64,000 bases of DNA from Inediibacterium massiliense (GCF_001282725.1 NZ_LN876586.1:769009-833008); one strand, 5' to 3'. Positions 27,122 through 36,979 are shown, numbered from the stretch's first letter. The notes: a model not told the origin generated them from the sequence alone. Program-made: numbers and translations.

Positions 27122-27601
27122 ATGTCAAGTAAAAAAAATAAGAAACTTACGCCTATTCAACAAGAATATCAAGCATTTGCTAAAGAAAGAGAACCAAAAA
27201 GAAAGGTAGGAAGAAATGTAGTAAGAGCTTTTTTTATTGGAGGAATTATTTGTACTATAGGGCAAGGGCTTCAAATGATTTTTATTAAATATTTTGACTT
27301 TACACAAACTACAGCAGGAAACCCTGCTACAGCTATTTTGATTATTACAACGGTACTTCTTACCGGCTTAGGTGTGTATGATAAAATCGCTCAATTTGCA
27401 GGAGCAGGTACTATTATTCCTGTTACAGGCTTTGCAAATACAGTAGCATCAGCAGCTATAGAACACCGTAGTGAAGGTTATGTATTAGGAGTAGGTGGAA
27501 ATATGTTTAAAATAGCAGGTCCTGTTATTGTATATGGTGTTTTTTCTGCTTTTGTGGTAGCTCTTATTAAAATTACAATTCAGTGGTTAGGGGGGATGTA
27601 A
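27122..27601 (+). CDS. spoVAC: Stage V sporulation protein AC
   Basis: A 159-residue inner spore membrane protein. A charged N-terminus of about 38 residues precedes several helices, with the conserved loop FAGAGTIIPVTGFANTV. SpoVAC is a mechanosensitive channel component that carries calcium-dipicolinate into the forespore and releases it in germination. Its TAA is followed directly by the spoVAD ATG with no gap, and spoVAE follows, so all three subunits are made together. AGAGGTGAT is the ribosome site. Length and order are as in Bacillus and Clostridium. Confidence 0.95.
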   Translation: MSSKKNKKLTPIQQEYQAFAKEREPKRKVGRNVVRAFFIGGIICTIGQGLQMIFIKYFDFTQTTAGNPATAILIITTVLLTGLGVYDKIAQFAGAGTIIPVTGFANTVASAAIEHRSEGYVLGVGGNMFKIAGPVIVYGVFSAFVVALIKITIQWLGGM

Positions 27602-28609
27602 ATGCTTAAAGGTCATAGTTCTTGGGTTTTTGATTCAAAACCTGTTATTTTATCTTCTGCAGCAGTAGGAGGACCTTTTGAAGCAAAGGGAAATCTAGCA
27701 GATGATTTTGATATTTTACATGATGATTTATGGTTAGGACAAGACAGCTTTGAAAAAGCAGAAAAAAAACTTTTAGAGCAAGCATGTGAAAAAGTTATTG
27801 AAAAATCAGGTAAGAAGAAAGAAGATATAGATTTTTTTATTAGTGGGGATTTGATGAATCAAATTACACCAAGCAGCTTTACAGCTAGAACTTTGGGAGT
27901 TCCGTATTTAGGAGTTTTTGGAGCTTGTTCTAGTTCTATGGAAGGATTATCTTTAGCTTCTCTTTTGGTAGATAGTAAAGCTGCAAATTATGTGTTAGCA
28001 GGAGCAAGTAGTCATAATGCATCGGCGGAAAAGCAGTTTAGATACCCAACAGAATACGGTGCTCAAAAGCCTCCTACATCTCAATGGACAGTAACAGGAG
28101 CAGGAGCAGCACTCATAAGTTCAAAAGGAGAGGGACCTAAGGTTACATGTGCTACTATTGGAAGAATCGTAGATATGGGAATTTCAGATCCCTTTAATAT
28201 GGGTTCAGCCATGGCTCCAGCAGCAGTAGATACAATAGAAGCTCATTTCAGAGATTTGAATAGGGATCTATCTTATTATGATGTTATAGCTACAGGAGAT
28301 TTAGGAGAAATAGGGCATAGGATTTGTAAAGATCTTTTGCATAAACATGGGATGAATATTCCAGAGAGTATTTTAACAGATTGCGGCATTATGATTTATA
28401 AAAAAGATCAGCCTGTAATGGCAGGAGCTAGTGGATGTGGTTGTTCTGCTACAGTGACCTATGGTCATTTTTTAAATAGAATGAGAAGAGGAGAGTTAAA
28501 AAGAATATTAATAGTAGCTACAGGAGCATTGATGTCTCCTATGTCTTATCAACAAAAGGAAAGTATACCTTGTATTGCTCATGCTGTGTCTATTGAAATG
28601 GAGGTATAG
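27602..28609 (+). CDS. spoVAD: Stage V sporulation protein AD
   Basis: A 335-residue soluble, thiolase-fold subunit that binds dipicolinic acid in the SpoVA complex. Conserved family segments are VAAVGGPFEAKG-like near the N-terminus (AAVGGPFEAKG), FGACSSSMEGL around the position of the thiolase cysteine, and GASGCGCSATVTYGH near the end. The start codon abuts the spoVAC stop and the ribosome site lies inside spoVAC (GGGGGGAT). The following spoVAE starts 3 bases after its stop. Confidence 0.96.
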   Translation: MLKGHSSWVFDSKPVILSSAAVGGPFEAKGNLADDFDILHDDLWLGQDSFEKAEKKLLEQACEKVIEKSGKKKEDIDFFISGDLMNQITPSSFTARTLGVPYLGVFGACSSSMEGLSLASLLVDSKAANYVLAGASSHNASAEKQFRYPTEYGAQKPPTSQWTVTGAGAALISSKGEGPKVTCATIGRIVDMGISDPFNMGSAMAPAAVDTIEAHFRDLNRDLSYYDVIATGDLGEIGHRICKDLLHKHGMNIPESILTDCGIMIYKKDQPVMAGASGCGCSATVTYGHFLNRMRRGELKRILIVATGALMSPMSYQQKESIPCIAHAVSIEMEV

Positions 28610-28612
28610 TCT

Positions 28613-28966
28613 ATGGAAAAATTTTTTTGGGCTTTTGTAGTAGGGGGATTGATATGTGTAATTGGACAAATTATGTTAGATGTATTTAAACTGACTCCAG
28701 CTCACACTACTAGCACTTTAGTAGTGGTAGGAGCTATATTAGGAGGGTTTGGATTTTATGATCCTTTGGTAAAATTTGCAGGAGCAGGAGCATCTATTCC
28801 TATTTGCAGCTTTGGAAATGCTTTGGTCAAAGGGGCATTAGCAGAGGCAAAAACACATGGGTTAATAGGTGTATTAACAGGAATATTCGAAGTGACCAGT
28901 GCTGGAATTTCAGCTGCTATTATATTTGGATTTATGGGTGCATTGATTTTTAAGCCAAAAGGATAA
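28613..28966 (+). CDS. spoVAE: Stage V sporulation protein AE (SpoVAEb)
   Basis: A 117-residue membrane protein with three hydrophobic stretches and the loop [18 protein letters not shown], which is homologous in pattern to the matching loop in SpoVAC. It forms the DPA channel with SpoVAC. It is the last gene of the operon; a hairpin terminator overlaps its stop. The ribosome site is GGAGG within the end of spoVAD. Operons like this one, without spoVAA, AB, AF or AEa, are typical of Clostridia. Confidence 0.95.
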   Translation: MEKFFWAFVVGGLICVIGQIMLDVFKLTPAHTTSTLVVVGAILGGFGFYDPLVKFAGAGASIPICSFGNALVKGALAEAKTHGLIGVLTGIFEVTSAGISAAIIFGFMGALIFKPKG

Positions 28967-28988
28967 GCAGGAAGTTGCCTGCTTTTTT
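28965..28988 (+). terminator. Rho-independent terminator of the spoVA operon
   Basis: AAGCAGG (28965-28971) pairs with CCTGCTT (28978-28984) followed by four further T; it begins within the spoVAE stop codon. Confidence 0.8.
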
Positions 28989-29114
28989 GAGTTGACAGAA
29001 TAAAAAAACTTTTTAAAAAATACTTGTATAAACGTACAATTTGTTATAAAATTGTATAATTATAAGTATACCCATATACTAAAAACAAAGGGGTTTTAAG
29101 GAGTGAAAATCTGT

Positions 29115-32100
29115 ATGAAAAAATTTAAAAGAGTTTTAGTAGCAAATAGAGGAGAGATTGCTATAAGAATATTTAGAGCATGTAGTGAGCTAGGTATTCG
29201 TACAGTAGCAGTTTATTCTGATGAAGATAAGAATTCACTGTTTAGGACAAAAGCGGATGAATCCTATTTAATAGGTAAAAATAAAGGACCTGTAGAAGCT
29301 TATTTAGATATGGAAGAAATTATCAATATTGCGTTAAAAAAAGGTGTAGATGCCATTCATCCAGGATATGGGTTCTTATCTGAAAATTCAGAATTTGCCA
29401 GAAAATGTGAAGAAGCAGGAATTGAGTTTATAGGTCCTACTCATGAGATGATGGATCAATTAGGAGATAAAATCAAATCAAAATTGGTAGCAAATAAAGT
29501 AGGGGTTCCTACCATACCAGGGATTGAAAAACCTGTTACATCTGATGAAGAAGCTATTGAGTTTGCAAGATTTTGTGGATATCCTGTCATATTAAAAGCT
29601 GCTGCTGGTGGCGGTGGAAGAGGTATGAGAATTGTTCGAGAAGAAAAAGACCTTCTAACAGAGTTTAGAAGTGCAAAAAATGAAGCAAAAAAAGCCTTTG
29701 GAATTGATGATATGTTTATTGAAAAATATTTGGAAAAGCCTAAGCATATAGAGGTGCAAGTATTAGGAGATAGATATGGAAATATTGTACATTTATATGA
29801 AAGAGATTGCTCTATTCAAAGAAGACATCAAAAGGTTATAGAGTTTACACCAGCTTTATCTATTACAGAAGAACAAAGAAGAGAAATATGTGCCGATGCA
29901 TTAAAAATTGCAAGAGCAGTAGACTATAGAAGTGCTGGAACTGTAGAGTTTTTAGTAGATATAAAAGGAAACCATTATTTTATAGAAATGAATCCTAGAA
30001 TTCAAGTAGAACATACGGTAACAGAAATGGTAACAGGAATTGATATTGTACAAAGTCAAATTTTAATTGCACAAGGATATAAATTAGATTCTAAAGAAAT
30101 TGGAATTAAAAGCCAAGAGGATATACACCCAAGAGGATATTCTATTCAATGTAGAATTACAACAGAAGATCCACTCAACCAGTTTGCACCAGATACAGGA
30201 AGAATTGATACTTATAGAACTGGTTCTGGTTTTGGAATTCGATTAGATGGAGGAAGTGGATTTACAGGTTCTATCATTAGTCCTTATTATGATAGTCTTT
30301 TGGTAAAGGCTACTTCATGGTCTAGAACTTTTGAAGATGCTATTCGAAAAGTAAATAGAGCCATTCGAGAAGTAAAGATCAGAGGAGTAAAAACAAATAT
30401 TCCATTTTTAGTAAATGTATTGAATCATGAAGAATTTAAAAAAGGGACTTGTCATACAGGATTTATAGGAGAAAATCCAGAACTATTTGATATTATACCA
30501 AAAGCAGATAAAGAACTTAGAGTATTAAATTTTATAGGTGAAAAAGTAGTAAATGAAACAAAAGGAAATAAAAAAGAATTTGATGTTCCTGTAGTACCAA
30601 AACTTGAAATACCAAATTCTTTAGAAGGAAGTAAGCAAATTCTAGAAAAAGAAGGAGCCTTAGGTCTTGTAAGATGGATTAAAAATCAAGACAAACTTTT
30701 ACTTACAGATACAACTATGAGAGATGCTCATCAATCTTTGATGGCTACAAGAATTAGAACAAAGGATATGGAAAGAATTGCAAAAGCAACTTCAGTCCTT
30801 GGAAAAGATCTTTTTTCTCTCGAAATGTGGGGAGGAGCTACTTTTGATGTAGCTTATCGTTTCTTGAAAGAATCTCCATGGAAAAGACTAGAAAGTTTAA
30901 GGGAGAAAGTACCTAATATTTTATTCCAAATGCTTATTCGAGGAGCCAATGGAGTAGGCTATAAAAATTATCCAGATAATGTGATTCGAGAGTTTATTAA
31001 AGAATCTGCTCAAAGTGGTATTGATGTATTTAGAATATTTGATTCTCTAAACTGGTTAAAGGGAATGGAAGTAGCAATAGATGAAGTATTAAAAAGCGGA
31101 AAAATTGCAGAAGCATGTATGTGTTATACAGGAGATATTTTAGATGATAAGAGAGATAAATATACATTAAAATATTATATAGATCTTGCAAAGGAAATTG
31201 AAAAAACAGGAGCTCATATACTAGCTATTAAAGATATGGCAGCTTTATTAAAACCTCATTCTGCTTTTAAATTAATCAAAGCATTAAAAGAGGAAATTAG
31301 TATTCCAATTCATCTGCATACTCATGATACAAGTGGGAATGGAGTAGCAACTGTTTTAATGGCTGCTGAAGCTGGAGTAGATATTGTAGATACAGCATTT
31401 AATAGTATGTCTGGACTTACGAGCCAACCAGCACTTAACTCAGTAGTAGCGGCACTAGAAAATACATCTAGAGATACAAAAATTTCTCTAGATCATATTC
31501 AAAAAATTTCAGATTATTGGAGAGATGTTAGACCTGTTTATGAAAAATTTGAATCAGGATTAAAATCTGGTACAGCAGAAATTTATAAATACGAAATTCC
31601 TGGAGGACAATATTCAAACTTAAAACCTCAAGTAGAAAGCTTTGGACTAGGACATAGATTCAATGAAATAAAAGAAATGTATAAAAAGGTAAATGAAATG
31701 TTAGGAGATATTATCAAAGTAACTCCTTCTTCAAAAGTAGTAGGAGATATGGCCATATTTATGGTTAAAAATGATTTAACTCCAGAAAATATATATGAAA
31801 AAGCAGTAGATATGGCTTTTCCAGACTCTGTAGTATCTTATTTTAAAGGAATGATTGGCCAACCAATGGGAGGATTCCCAGAAAAACTTCAAAAGTTAGT
31901 ATTAAGAGGAGAAGAGCCTGTTACATGTAGACCTGGAGAATTATTGGAACCTGAAGATTTTGATAAGATAGAGAAGGTGTTAGAAGAAAAATTTGATATA
32001 CATCCTACGAAAAAAGATGTTTTAAGTTATGCACTATATCCTAAAGTGTATGAAGAATATATGGAATATGTGAAAGAATATGGAGATTTTAGTCAAATGG

Positions 32101-32549
32101 GAAGTGATATTTATTTCCATGGACTTAGCGAAGGAGAAACTTGTGAAGTAGAAATCGAAGAAGGAAAAGTTTTAGTTATTAAACTTCTAGAAATTGGAAG
32201 ATTAGATGAAGAAGGAAATAGAACAGTATTATATGAAGTAAATGATAGTAGAAGAGCTGTAAAAATTCAAGATAAAGACAATGGAGCTGTGAAGAAAGAA
32301 TTAAATTATGTACAAAAGGCAGATCCCTCTGATCCATTAGAAATAGGAGCAAGTATTCCTGGAAATATTATTAAGATTTTAGTGAAAGAAGGAGAAGAAG
32401 TAAAAGAAAATCAAATTGTAGCTGTAGTAGAAGCTATGAAGATGGAGACAAACATTACAACATCTACAAGTGGAAGCATAGAATCTATTCCTGTAAAAGA
32501 AGGACAACAAGTGAATGTAGGAGATTTAGTGATAAAATTAAGTAAATAA
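29115..32549 (+). CDS. pyc: Pyruvate carboxylase
   Basis: An 1144-residue biotin enzyme converting pyruvate, bicarbonate and ATP to oxaloacetate. Residues 1-450 are the biotin carboxylase (start KRVLVANRGEIAIR, ATP loop GGGGRGMR, active-site EMNPRIQVEHTVTE). The carboxyltransferase follows (TTMRDAHQSLMATR, metal ligands in HLHTHDTSG), then the PYC/OADA linker and the C-terminal biotinyl domain with AMKMET, biotin on Lys1109. All domains are on one chain, the classic single-subunit form. AAGGAG (29098-29103) is placed for the ATG at 29115; the GTG at 29103 overlaps it. In a fermenting anaerobe it feeds oxaloacetate for amino acids. Confidence 0.97.
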   Translation: MKKFKRVLVANRGEIAIRIFRACSELGIRTVAVYSDEDKNSLFRTKADESYLIGKNKGPVEAYLDMEEIINIALKKGVDAIHPGYGFLSENSEFARKCEEAGIEFIGPTHEMMDQLGDKIKSKLVANKVGVPTIPGIEKPVTSDEEAIEFARFCGYPVILKAAAGGGGRGMRIVREEKDLLTEFRSAKNEAKKAFGIDDMFIEKYLEKPKHIEVQVLGDRYGNIVHLYERDCSIQRRHQKVIEFTPALSITEEQRREICADALKIARAVDYRSAGTVEFLVDIKGNHYFIEMNPRIQVEHTVTEMVTGIDIVQSQILIAQGYKLDSKEIGIKSQEDIHPRGYSIQCRITTEDPLNQFAPDTGRIDTYRTGSGFGIRLDGGSGFTGSIISPYYDSLLVKATSWSRTFEDAIRKVNRAIREVKIRGVKTNIPFLVNVLNHEEFKKGTCHTGFIGENPELFDIIPKADKELRVLNFIGEKVVNETKGNKKEFDVPVVPKLEIPNSLEGSKQILEKEGALGLVRWIKNQDKLLLTDTTMRDAHQSLMATRIRTKDMERIAKATSVLGKDLFSLEMWGGATFDVAYRFLKESPWKRLESLREKVPNILFQMLIRGANGVGYKNYPDNVIREFIKESAQSGIDVFRIFDSLNWLKGMEVAIDEVLKSGKIAEACMCYTGDILDDKRDKYTLKYYIDLAKEIEKTGAHILAIKDMAALLKPHSAFKLIKALKEEISIPIHLHTHDTSGNGVATVLMAAEAGVDIVDTAFNSMSGLTSQPALNSVVAALENTSRDTKISLDHIQKISDYWRDVRPVYEKFESGLKSGTAEIYKYEIPGGQYSNLKPQVESFGLGHRFNEIKEMYKKVNEMLGDIIKVTPSSKVVGDMAIFMVKNDLTPENIYEKAVDMAFPDSVVSYFKGMIGQPMGGFPEKLQKLVLRGEEPVTCRPGELLEPEDFDKIEKVLEEKFDIHPTKKDVLSYALYPKVYEEYMEYVKEYGDFSQMGSDIYFHGLSEGETCEVEIEEGKVLVIKLLEIGRLDEEGNRTVLYEVNDSRRAVKIQDKDNGAVKKELNYVQKADPSDPLEIGASIPGNIIKILVKEGEEVKENQIVAVVEAMKMETNITTSTSGSIESIPVKEGQQVNVGDLVIKLSK

Positions 32550-32692
32550 AAAATTCGCATGTTCCTATCGGAACTGCTCATGTCGCCAACGAAATTTTTT
32601 CATTGCATTCAGAATTTCTGTTGCTTAAAATTTGATAAAAATCTAAATTTCTAAAGTTATCCACAATTTATTTATATAATTTCTTAAAGAAT

Positions 32693-32729
32693 AAAATAAA
32701 ATCCGTGCTCATAGCACGGATTTTATTTT
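32693..32729. terminator. Bidirectional terminator
   Basis: A perfect 17-bp stem (32693-32709 with 32713-32729) with A-rich and T-rich flanks; shared by pyc and the convergent flavoprotein gene. The 140 bases between the pyc stop and this hairpin hold no gene. Confidence 0.9.
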
Positions 32730-34465
32730 ATTTCTTCACAAGCAGTATCAGCTGCAATTTTTCCAAATACCAAAATATCTGCAAGAGAATTTCCTCCTAG
32801 ACGATTTTTTCCATGAACGCCTCCTGTTACTTCTCCTGCTGCATAAAGATTTTTGATAATTTTTCCGTTATTGTCTATGACTTGAGCTTTTTCATTAATT
32901 TTTACTCCACCCATAGTATAGTGAATGGCAGGAGATACTTTGATTCCATAAAAATTAGATTGTTCTATTTTTGTTTGTAAAGAGCTTCTATGAAAATCAT
33001 GATCTTCTTGTTTCTCCACATAGGTATTATAGGTAGTTAATGTTTTTTGAAGTGTATTTTCATTTATTTTTAGGTTTTGTCCTAATTCTTTTAATGTTTT
33101 CCCTTTTATAAGAAGACCTTCTTTGTCATAATCATCAATGGCTTTTAAGCTTTTTCTCACATTTTCATCAAAAATAAGAAAAGCAGCTTTTTCTTTTTGA
33201 GCTAGTATATTCTGTGATACTACATCTCTAGTATCTAGTTCATTGACAAATCTTTTGCCATCTTGATTGATGAGTATTGCACCATTTCCTCTTACAGCTT
33301 CTGTAATCATATAATTAGTTCCAAATACCACTGTAGGATGAATTTGAATTTCCGTCATATCTATAATGGAAGAATTTAAAGTTTCTAAAAGATTGATTCC
33401 ATCTCCAGTAGCGCCTGGACTATTGGTAGTACCAAATTCTTTTAAATCTTTTCTATAAGAAGAAACCATATCTTTATTTGCTCCAAAGCCTCCGGTCGCA
33501 ATAATTACACCCTTGGCATAGATTTTATAGGTGTTGCCCTCTAAATTTTGAACTTCTATTCCTGTCACTTTATTATTGTCAAATAAAATCTTTGTAGCTT
33601 TGCTACCAGTTCGTATCTCTACTCCTTTTGATCTTGCAGTTTTTTCTAAGGTGCTAAAAAGCATTTCTCCGACAGGGGCTCCTCCCTTTGGTCTATGAGC
33701 TCTATCTACACTAGCACCACCTAATCTTCCTACATCTGATAAATCCATTCCATAATTGGTAAGCCAATTAATCATAGAAGAAGAATTTTGAGCTAAAATT
33801 TTTACTAAACTTTTGTTATTTGTATTTTGACCACCTTCTAGAGTATCTTTTATGAAGAGGTCTGTATGATCTTGTATTCCTTTTTCTTTTTGATATGCAG
33901 TTCCTGAGGCATTGATTCCTCCTGTAGCGTATTTTGTATTTCCACCTAAAATAGGCAGCTTTTCTACTAAAAGCACTTGTGCACCTTTTTCTTTAGCTTC
34001 AATAGCAGAAGTTAAACCTGCACCTCCACTACCTACAACTACAATATCTGTATGAATATCATTTATTTTATTTTTTTTAGTAGAAGTAATAGGTACAATT
34101 GAAATCCCAGATTTCTTTATAGCATCTTCTATAGCAGCTTTTATGGTTTGACTGCTTTGAGTAGCTCCAGCTACATCATCTATATCAGCACTATTTTTTT
34201 CTATGACTTGTTTAGATATATAAGAAAAAACCTTTTGTCCCATACTAGATTCATTATTTTTTAATATCTCAATATTTATAATTTCATTATTTTCTATAGA
34301 TAGAGCTACTTGTACTTTACCATTTTTGCCCATAGATTCTCCTATATATTTACCTTCTAGCTCAACAGATGGGTGATCTCTCATATGACGATATCCTATA
34401 ACAAATAAGGTAAGCAAAAAACCAATGATAAGAAATATTAGTATTTCTTTAGTTTGTTTTTTCAT
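32723..34465 (-). CDS. Membrane-anchored FMN-binding/FAD fumarate-reductase-like flavoprotein
   Basis: A 580-residue protein. One N-terminal membrane anchor (FLIIGFLLTLFVIGY) exports the rest. Residues about 38-115 are an FMN-binding domain with the flavinylation site DDVAGATQSS, whose Thr would carry FMN attached by ApbE. Then an FAD-binding-2 reductase domain: VVVGSGGAGLTSAIEA, GGNTKYATGGINASGT, and the C-terminal GGVKIN and LYAAGEVTGGVHG segments. The fold covers fumarate, urocanate and related reductases that use extracellular acceptors. The acceptor is unknown. No haem motif (CxxCH) is present, so electrons must come from a flavin-based chain. Monocistronic. Confidence 0.88.
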   Translation of the reverse strand: MKKQTKEILIFLIIGFLLTLFVIGYRHMRDHPSVELEGKYIGESMGKNGKVQVALSIENNEIINIEILKNNESSMGQKVFSYISKQVIEKNSADIDDVAGATQSSQTIKAAIEDAIKKSGISIVPITSTKKNKINDIHTDIVVVGSGGAGLTSAIEAKEKGAQVLLVEKLPILGGNTKYATGGINASGTAYQKEKGIQDHTDLFIKDTLEGGQNTNNKSLVKILAQNSSSMINWLTNYGMDLSDVGRLGGASVDRAHRPKGGAPVGEMLFSTLEKTARSKGVEIRTGSKATKILFDNNKVTGIEVQNLEGNTYKIYAKGVIIATGGFGANKDMVSSYRKDLKEFGTTNSPGATGDGINLLETLNSSIIDMTEIQIHPTVVFGTNYMITEAVRGNGAILINQDGKRFVNELDTRDVVSQNILAQKEKAAFLIFDENVRKSLKAIDDYDKEGLLIKGKTLKELGQNLKINENTLQKTLTTYNTYVEKQEDHDFHRSSLQTKIEQSNFYGIKVSPAIHYTMGGVKINEKAQVIDNNGKIIKNLYAAGEVTGGVHGKNRLGGNSLADILVFGKIAADTACEEIK

Positions 34466-34836
34466 TCTAACAACTCCTCTCTAAGATTAGAACAATCTAT
34501 AATATATATAATTTCAAAATAAAGCATATCATAAAAATAAATTTACATAAATAAAATTTTATAAATTGTATATATAATATTTAAAAAATTCGACATTTTT
34601 TTTAAAAAAGATTACAATATATATAATTATTTTAATAGAATGATTATACAAAAAGATTATAAGAATAAAAAAAAGAGGATTTTTATTTAAAAAAAGTAAA
34701 CGTTTACCTCGAGAGGTAATATATACAATATAAATCAAGAACAAGGTGATAATTAATAAAATAATATAAAAGTAATAGATATAAATTATAGTAGAGGACG
34801 ATTCTATAGGAACGTTCTAGGGAGGAAAAAATAAGA
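34466..34836. promoter_or_regulatory. AT-rich divergent spacer with palindromes before the GGDEF gene
   Basis: Some 370 bases between two divergent genes. GTAAACGTTTAC (34696-34707) is a perfect 12-bp palindrome of the LacI/CcpA operator type. Overlapping it, TTACCT-CGAG-AGGTAA (34704-34719) is an inverted repeat that can fold as a tetraloop hairpin. A third partly symmetric site, TAGGAACGTTCTA, lies near 34807-34819 just before the ribosome site GGAGG (34821-34825). No gene or clear -35/-10 pair was found. Confidence 0.45.
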
Positions 34837-36321
34837 ATGCATCCACTCAATTGGCTAAGGGATTTTTTTGAAAAGAATAATGTAATCAAAAAATTATTTA
34901 CTGGAAATCGGGAAAAAGATTATAAGAAATATAATAAGAAGATACAGATGGCAATTGATACGATACCTAACCCTGTTATTTATAAAGATTATAAGGGGGT
35001 ATATAAATGTATAAATACAGCTTATATGGATTATATGGGATTTACAAGAGAAGAAGTAATAGGAAAAAAAATATATGATATTCTTCCTAAGGACTTAGCA
35101 GATGTACACTCTAAAATAGATGAAGAGGTTTCAAAAACAAAAAAGAAAAAAATATATGAATCTAAGTTAAGACATTTAGATGGAACATTACATCAGGTTC
35201 TTTTTACAAAGGGGCCTATTTTAGATGATCAAGGACATGTTATGGGGATTATAGGTGTATTAGTAGATATTACAGAAAGAATCAATGCAGAAAATAAGAT
35301 AAAAAAATTATTAAAACTGCAAGAGAGAATGATAGAAGTGAATCATGCGATTATAGAATCTGCAAATATAGAAGAATTACTTCGATTGATTTTAGATAAA
35401 ATTATTGGATGTATGGAAAATGCTCATGGAGGTTCTATTCTTACTTTAGATCAAAAAGATAATCTAAAAATTATAGTTTCTAAAGGATATGATGAAGGAT
35501 CTAAAGATTTTTCTATTCCATTAAAAGAATCTTGTCAATGGTATGAATCCAAAGGAGTTTGGGATAAAATTATTTGTATTGATGATATAGATGAAAAAAA
35601 AGAAAGAAAATTTAAATTTATAGACGTAAAAGAAAAAATGAAATCTTTTATGAGTGCTCCTATTGTAATAGATGGAAAGTTAAAAGGATTTGTAAATGTA
35701 GATAGTCACAAAAAATATGCATTTGATCAAACAGACATAGAGCTTATGAAATACATGAAAAATCAAGTGGAACTTGCTATGAGTAAATATAAGCTTTATG
35801 AAACAGCTATGTACCTTTCTAAATATGATACATTAACAAATGTATATAATAGAGGATATTTTCAAGAACAATTTAATATATACCAGAAAAAAGCTATGGA
35901 AGATCATGAATATTTTTCTGTAATTTTATTTGATTTAAATGGACTTAAATTTGTAAATGATCATTATGGACACTTATCAGGAGATATATTAATCAAAGAA
36001 TTTTCCTCTTTTATGAAAAGGAAATTTAAAAACTTAGGTATATTTGCAAGGTATGGAGGAGATGAATTTATTGCTTTAGTTCATGAAAAAGATATGGAGA
36101 AGATTCATGAAAAGATGGATGAATCTATCTATTATTTTAAAAACAATCCTATCCTATTTGATGACCAAAAGGTAGTCTGTAGTTTTAGTTATGGAATTGC
36201 AAGTTTTCCTCAAGATGGAAAATGTTATGATGATTTAATAAAAATTGCTGATCAGAATATGTACTTATATAAACAAAAAATAAAAGAAATAGATTCTAAA
36301 AGTATCATTGACAAAAAATAG
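34837..36321 (+). CDS. PAS-GAF-GGDEF diguanylate cyclase
   Basis: A 494-residue cytoplasmic signalling enzyme. PAS domain about residues 35-150 (IPNPVIYKD to VDITER), GAF domain about 165-325 (FMSAPIVIDGKLKGFVNVDS), then GGDEF about 330-490. The catalytic loop RYGGDEF (Gly407-Phe411) is intact and the substrate-binding segments DLNGLKFVNDHYGH and YDTLTNVYNRGYF are present, so cyclic di-GMP synthesis is expected. The RxxD product-inhibition site is not visible before the GG(D/E)EF. No transmembrane segment, so the PAS and GAF domains sense internal signals. Palindromes upstream suggest regulated expression. Confidence 0.92.
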   Translation: MHPLNWLRDFFEKNNVIKKLFTGNREKDYKKYNKKIQMAIDTIPNPVIYKDYKGVYKCINTAYMDYMGFTREEVIGKKIYDILPKDLADVHSKIDEEVSKTKKKKIYESKLRHLDGTLHQVLFTKGPILDDQGHVMGIIGVLVDITERINAENKIKKLLKLQERMIEVNHAIIESANIEELLRLILDKIIGCMENAHGGSILTLDQKDNLKIIVSKGYDEGSKDFSIPLKESCQWYESKGVWDKIICIDDIDEKKERKFKFIDVKEKMKSFMSAPIVIDGKLKGFVNVDSHKKYAFDQTDIELMKYMKNQVELAMSKYKLYETAMYLSKYDTLTNVYNRGYFQEQFNIYQKKAMEDHEYFSVILFDLNGLKFVNDHYGHLSGDILIKEFSSFMKRKFKNLGIFARYGGDEFIALVHEKDMEKIHEKMDESIYYFKNNPILFDDQKVVCSFSYGIASFPQDGKCYDDLIKIADQNMYLYKQKIKEIDSKSIIDKK

Positions 36322-36367
36322 AATAGGTCATAATATGGAATAAAGCATGTCAATAAAGGAGATTATC

Positions 36368-36979
36368 ATGGAGATAAATGACTGGTATATCATTTTTTTA
36401 GGAATATTATCAATAGTATTTGGAACTTTTATTATTTTTAAAAAGCAAATGATTATATCAGGAAAGATATGTATAGTAGTATATGCTTTATTTATACTTT
36501 TTTCTACAGTAGAGTTAAAAGAAAATTTTATGGTGATGATATGGACATATTTACTTTTTTATATTATGTGGATTCCTCGGATGAAAGGTGATTATACAAT
36601 ATATAATGTAGAAAAAATAAAAGTGATTGAATTGATAGAGAATATTTTTAAAAAAAGGAATATGCCATATAAAATAGATGAAGAAGGAATTATTCTTACA
36701 GAAGAATATAAAGAGACAAAACCTTATTTAGGAGCAAAAGAGAGCGTAAAGATCTATAACAAAAGAATTGATTTTAATAATGATGAAAAGAATAGAGCGG
36801 TTTCACTTAATATAAAAGATATACAAAAGACAGATCTTCATTATGAAATTATAGCAGAGATCAAGAAAAATCTTTCTATTTTAAAAAGTAAAAAAAGAGG
36901 GAAAGAAGGAATTGTATATATTGTATTAGGAATCTACTTTATTGCTATAGTATTATGGGAAAAATATTATTTATTATAA
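36368..36979 (+). CDS. Membrane protein of unknown function
   Basis: A 203-residue protein not recognised. Three hydrophobic helices occupy residues 1-80, a soluble domain of about 100 residues with many Lys and Glu follows, and one more helix lies near the C-terminus (IVYIVLGIYFIAIVLW). The middle part reads like a small cytosolic domain with alternating strands and helices. Start at 36368 because AAAGGAG lies 8 bases before; an ATG at 36347 overlaps that site. It lies 46 bases behind the GGDEF gene and ahead of a terminator, so co-transcription is likely and a signalling link is possible. Confidence 0.7.
   Translation: MEINDWYIIFLGILSIVFGTFIIFKKQMIISGKICIVVYALFILFSTVELKENFMVMIWTYLLFYIMWIPRMKGDYTIYNVEKIKVIELIENIFKKRNMPYKIDEEGIILTEEYKETKPYLGAKESVKIYNKRIDFNNDEKNRAVSLNIKDIQKTDLHYEIIAEIKKNLSILKSKKRGKEGIVYIVLGIYFIAIVLWEKYYLL

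Noticed and set aside
28992-29060. TTGACA and TATAAT before pyc as a promoter
   Set aside because: The spacing between them (57 bp) is wrong and no other good pair was found.
32550-32690. Possible small RNA behind pyc (GTTCC/GGAAC repeat)
   Set aside because: Only a 5-bp stem; no promoter or conserved fold could be shown.
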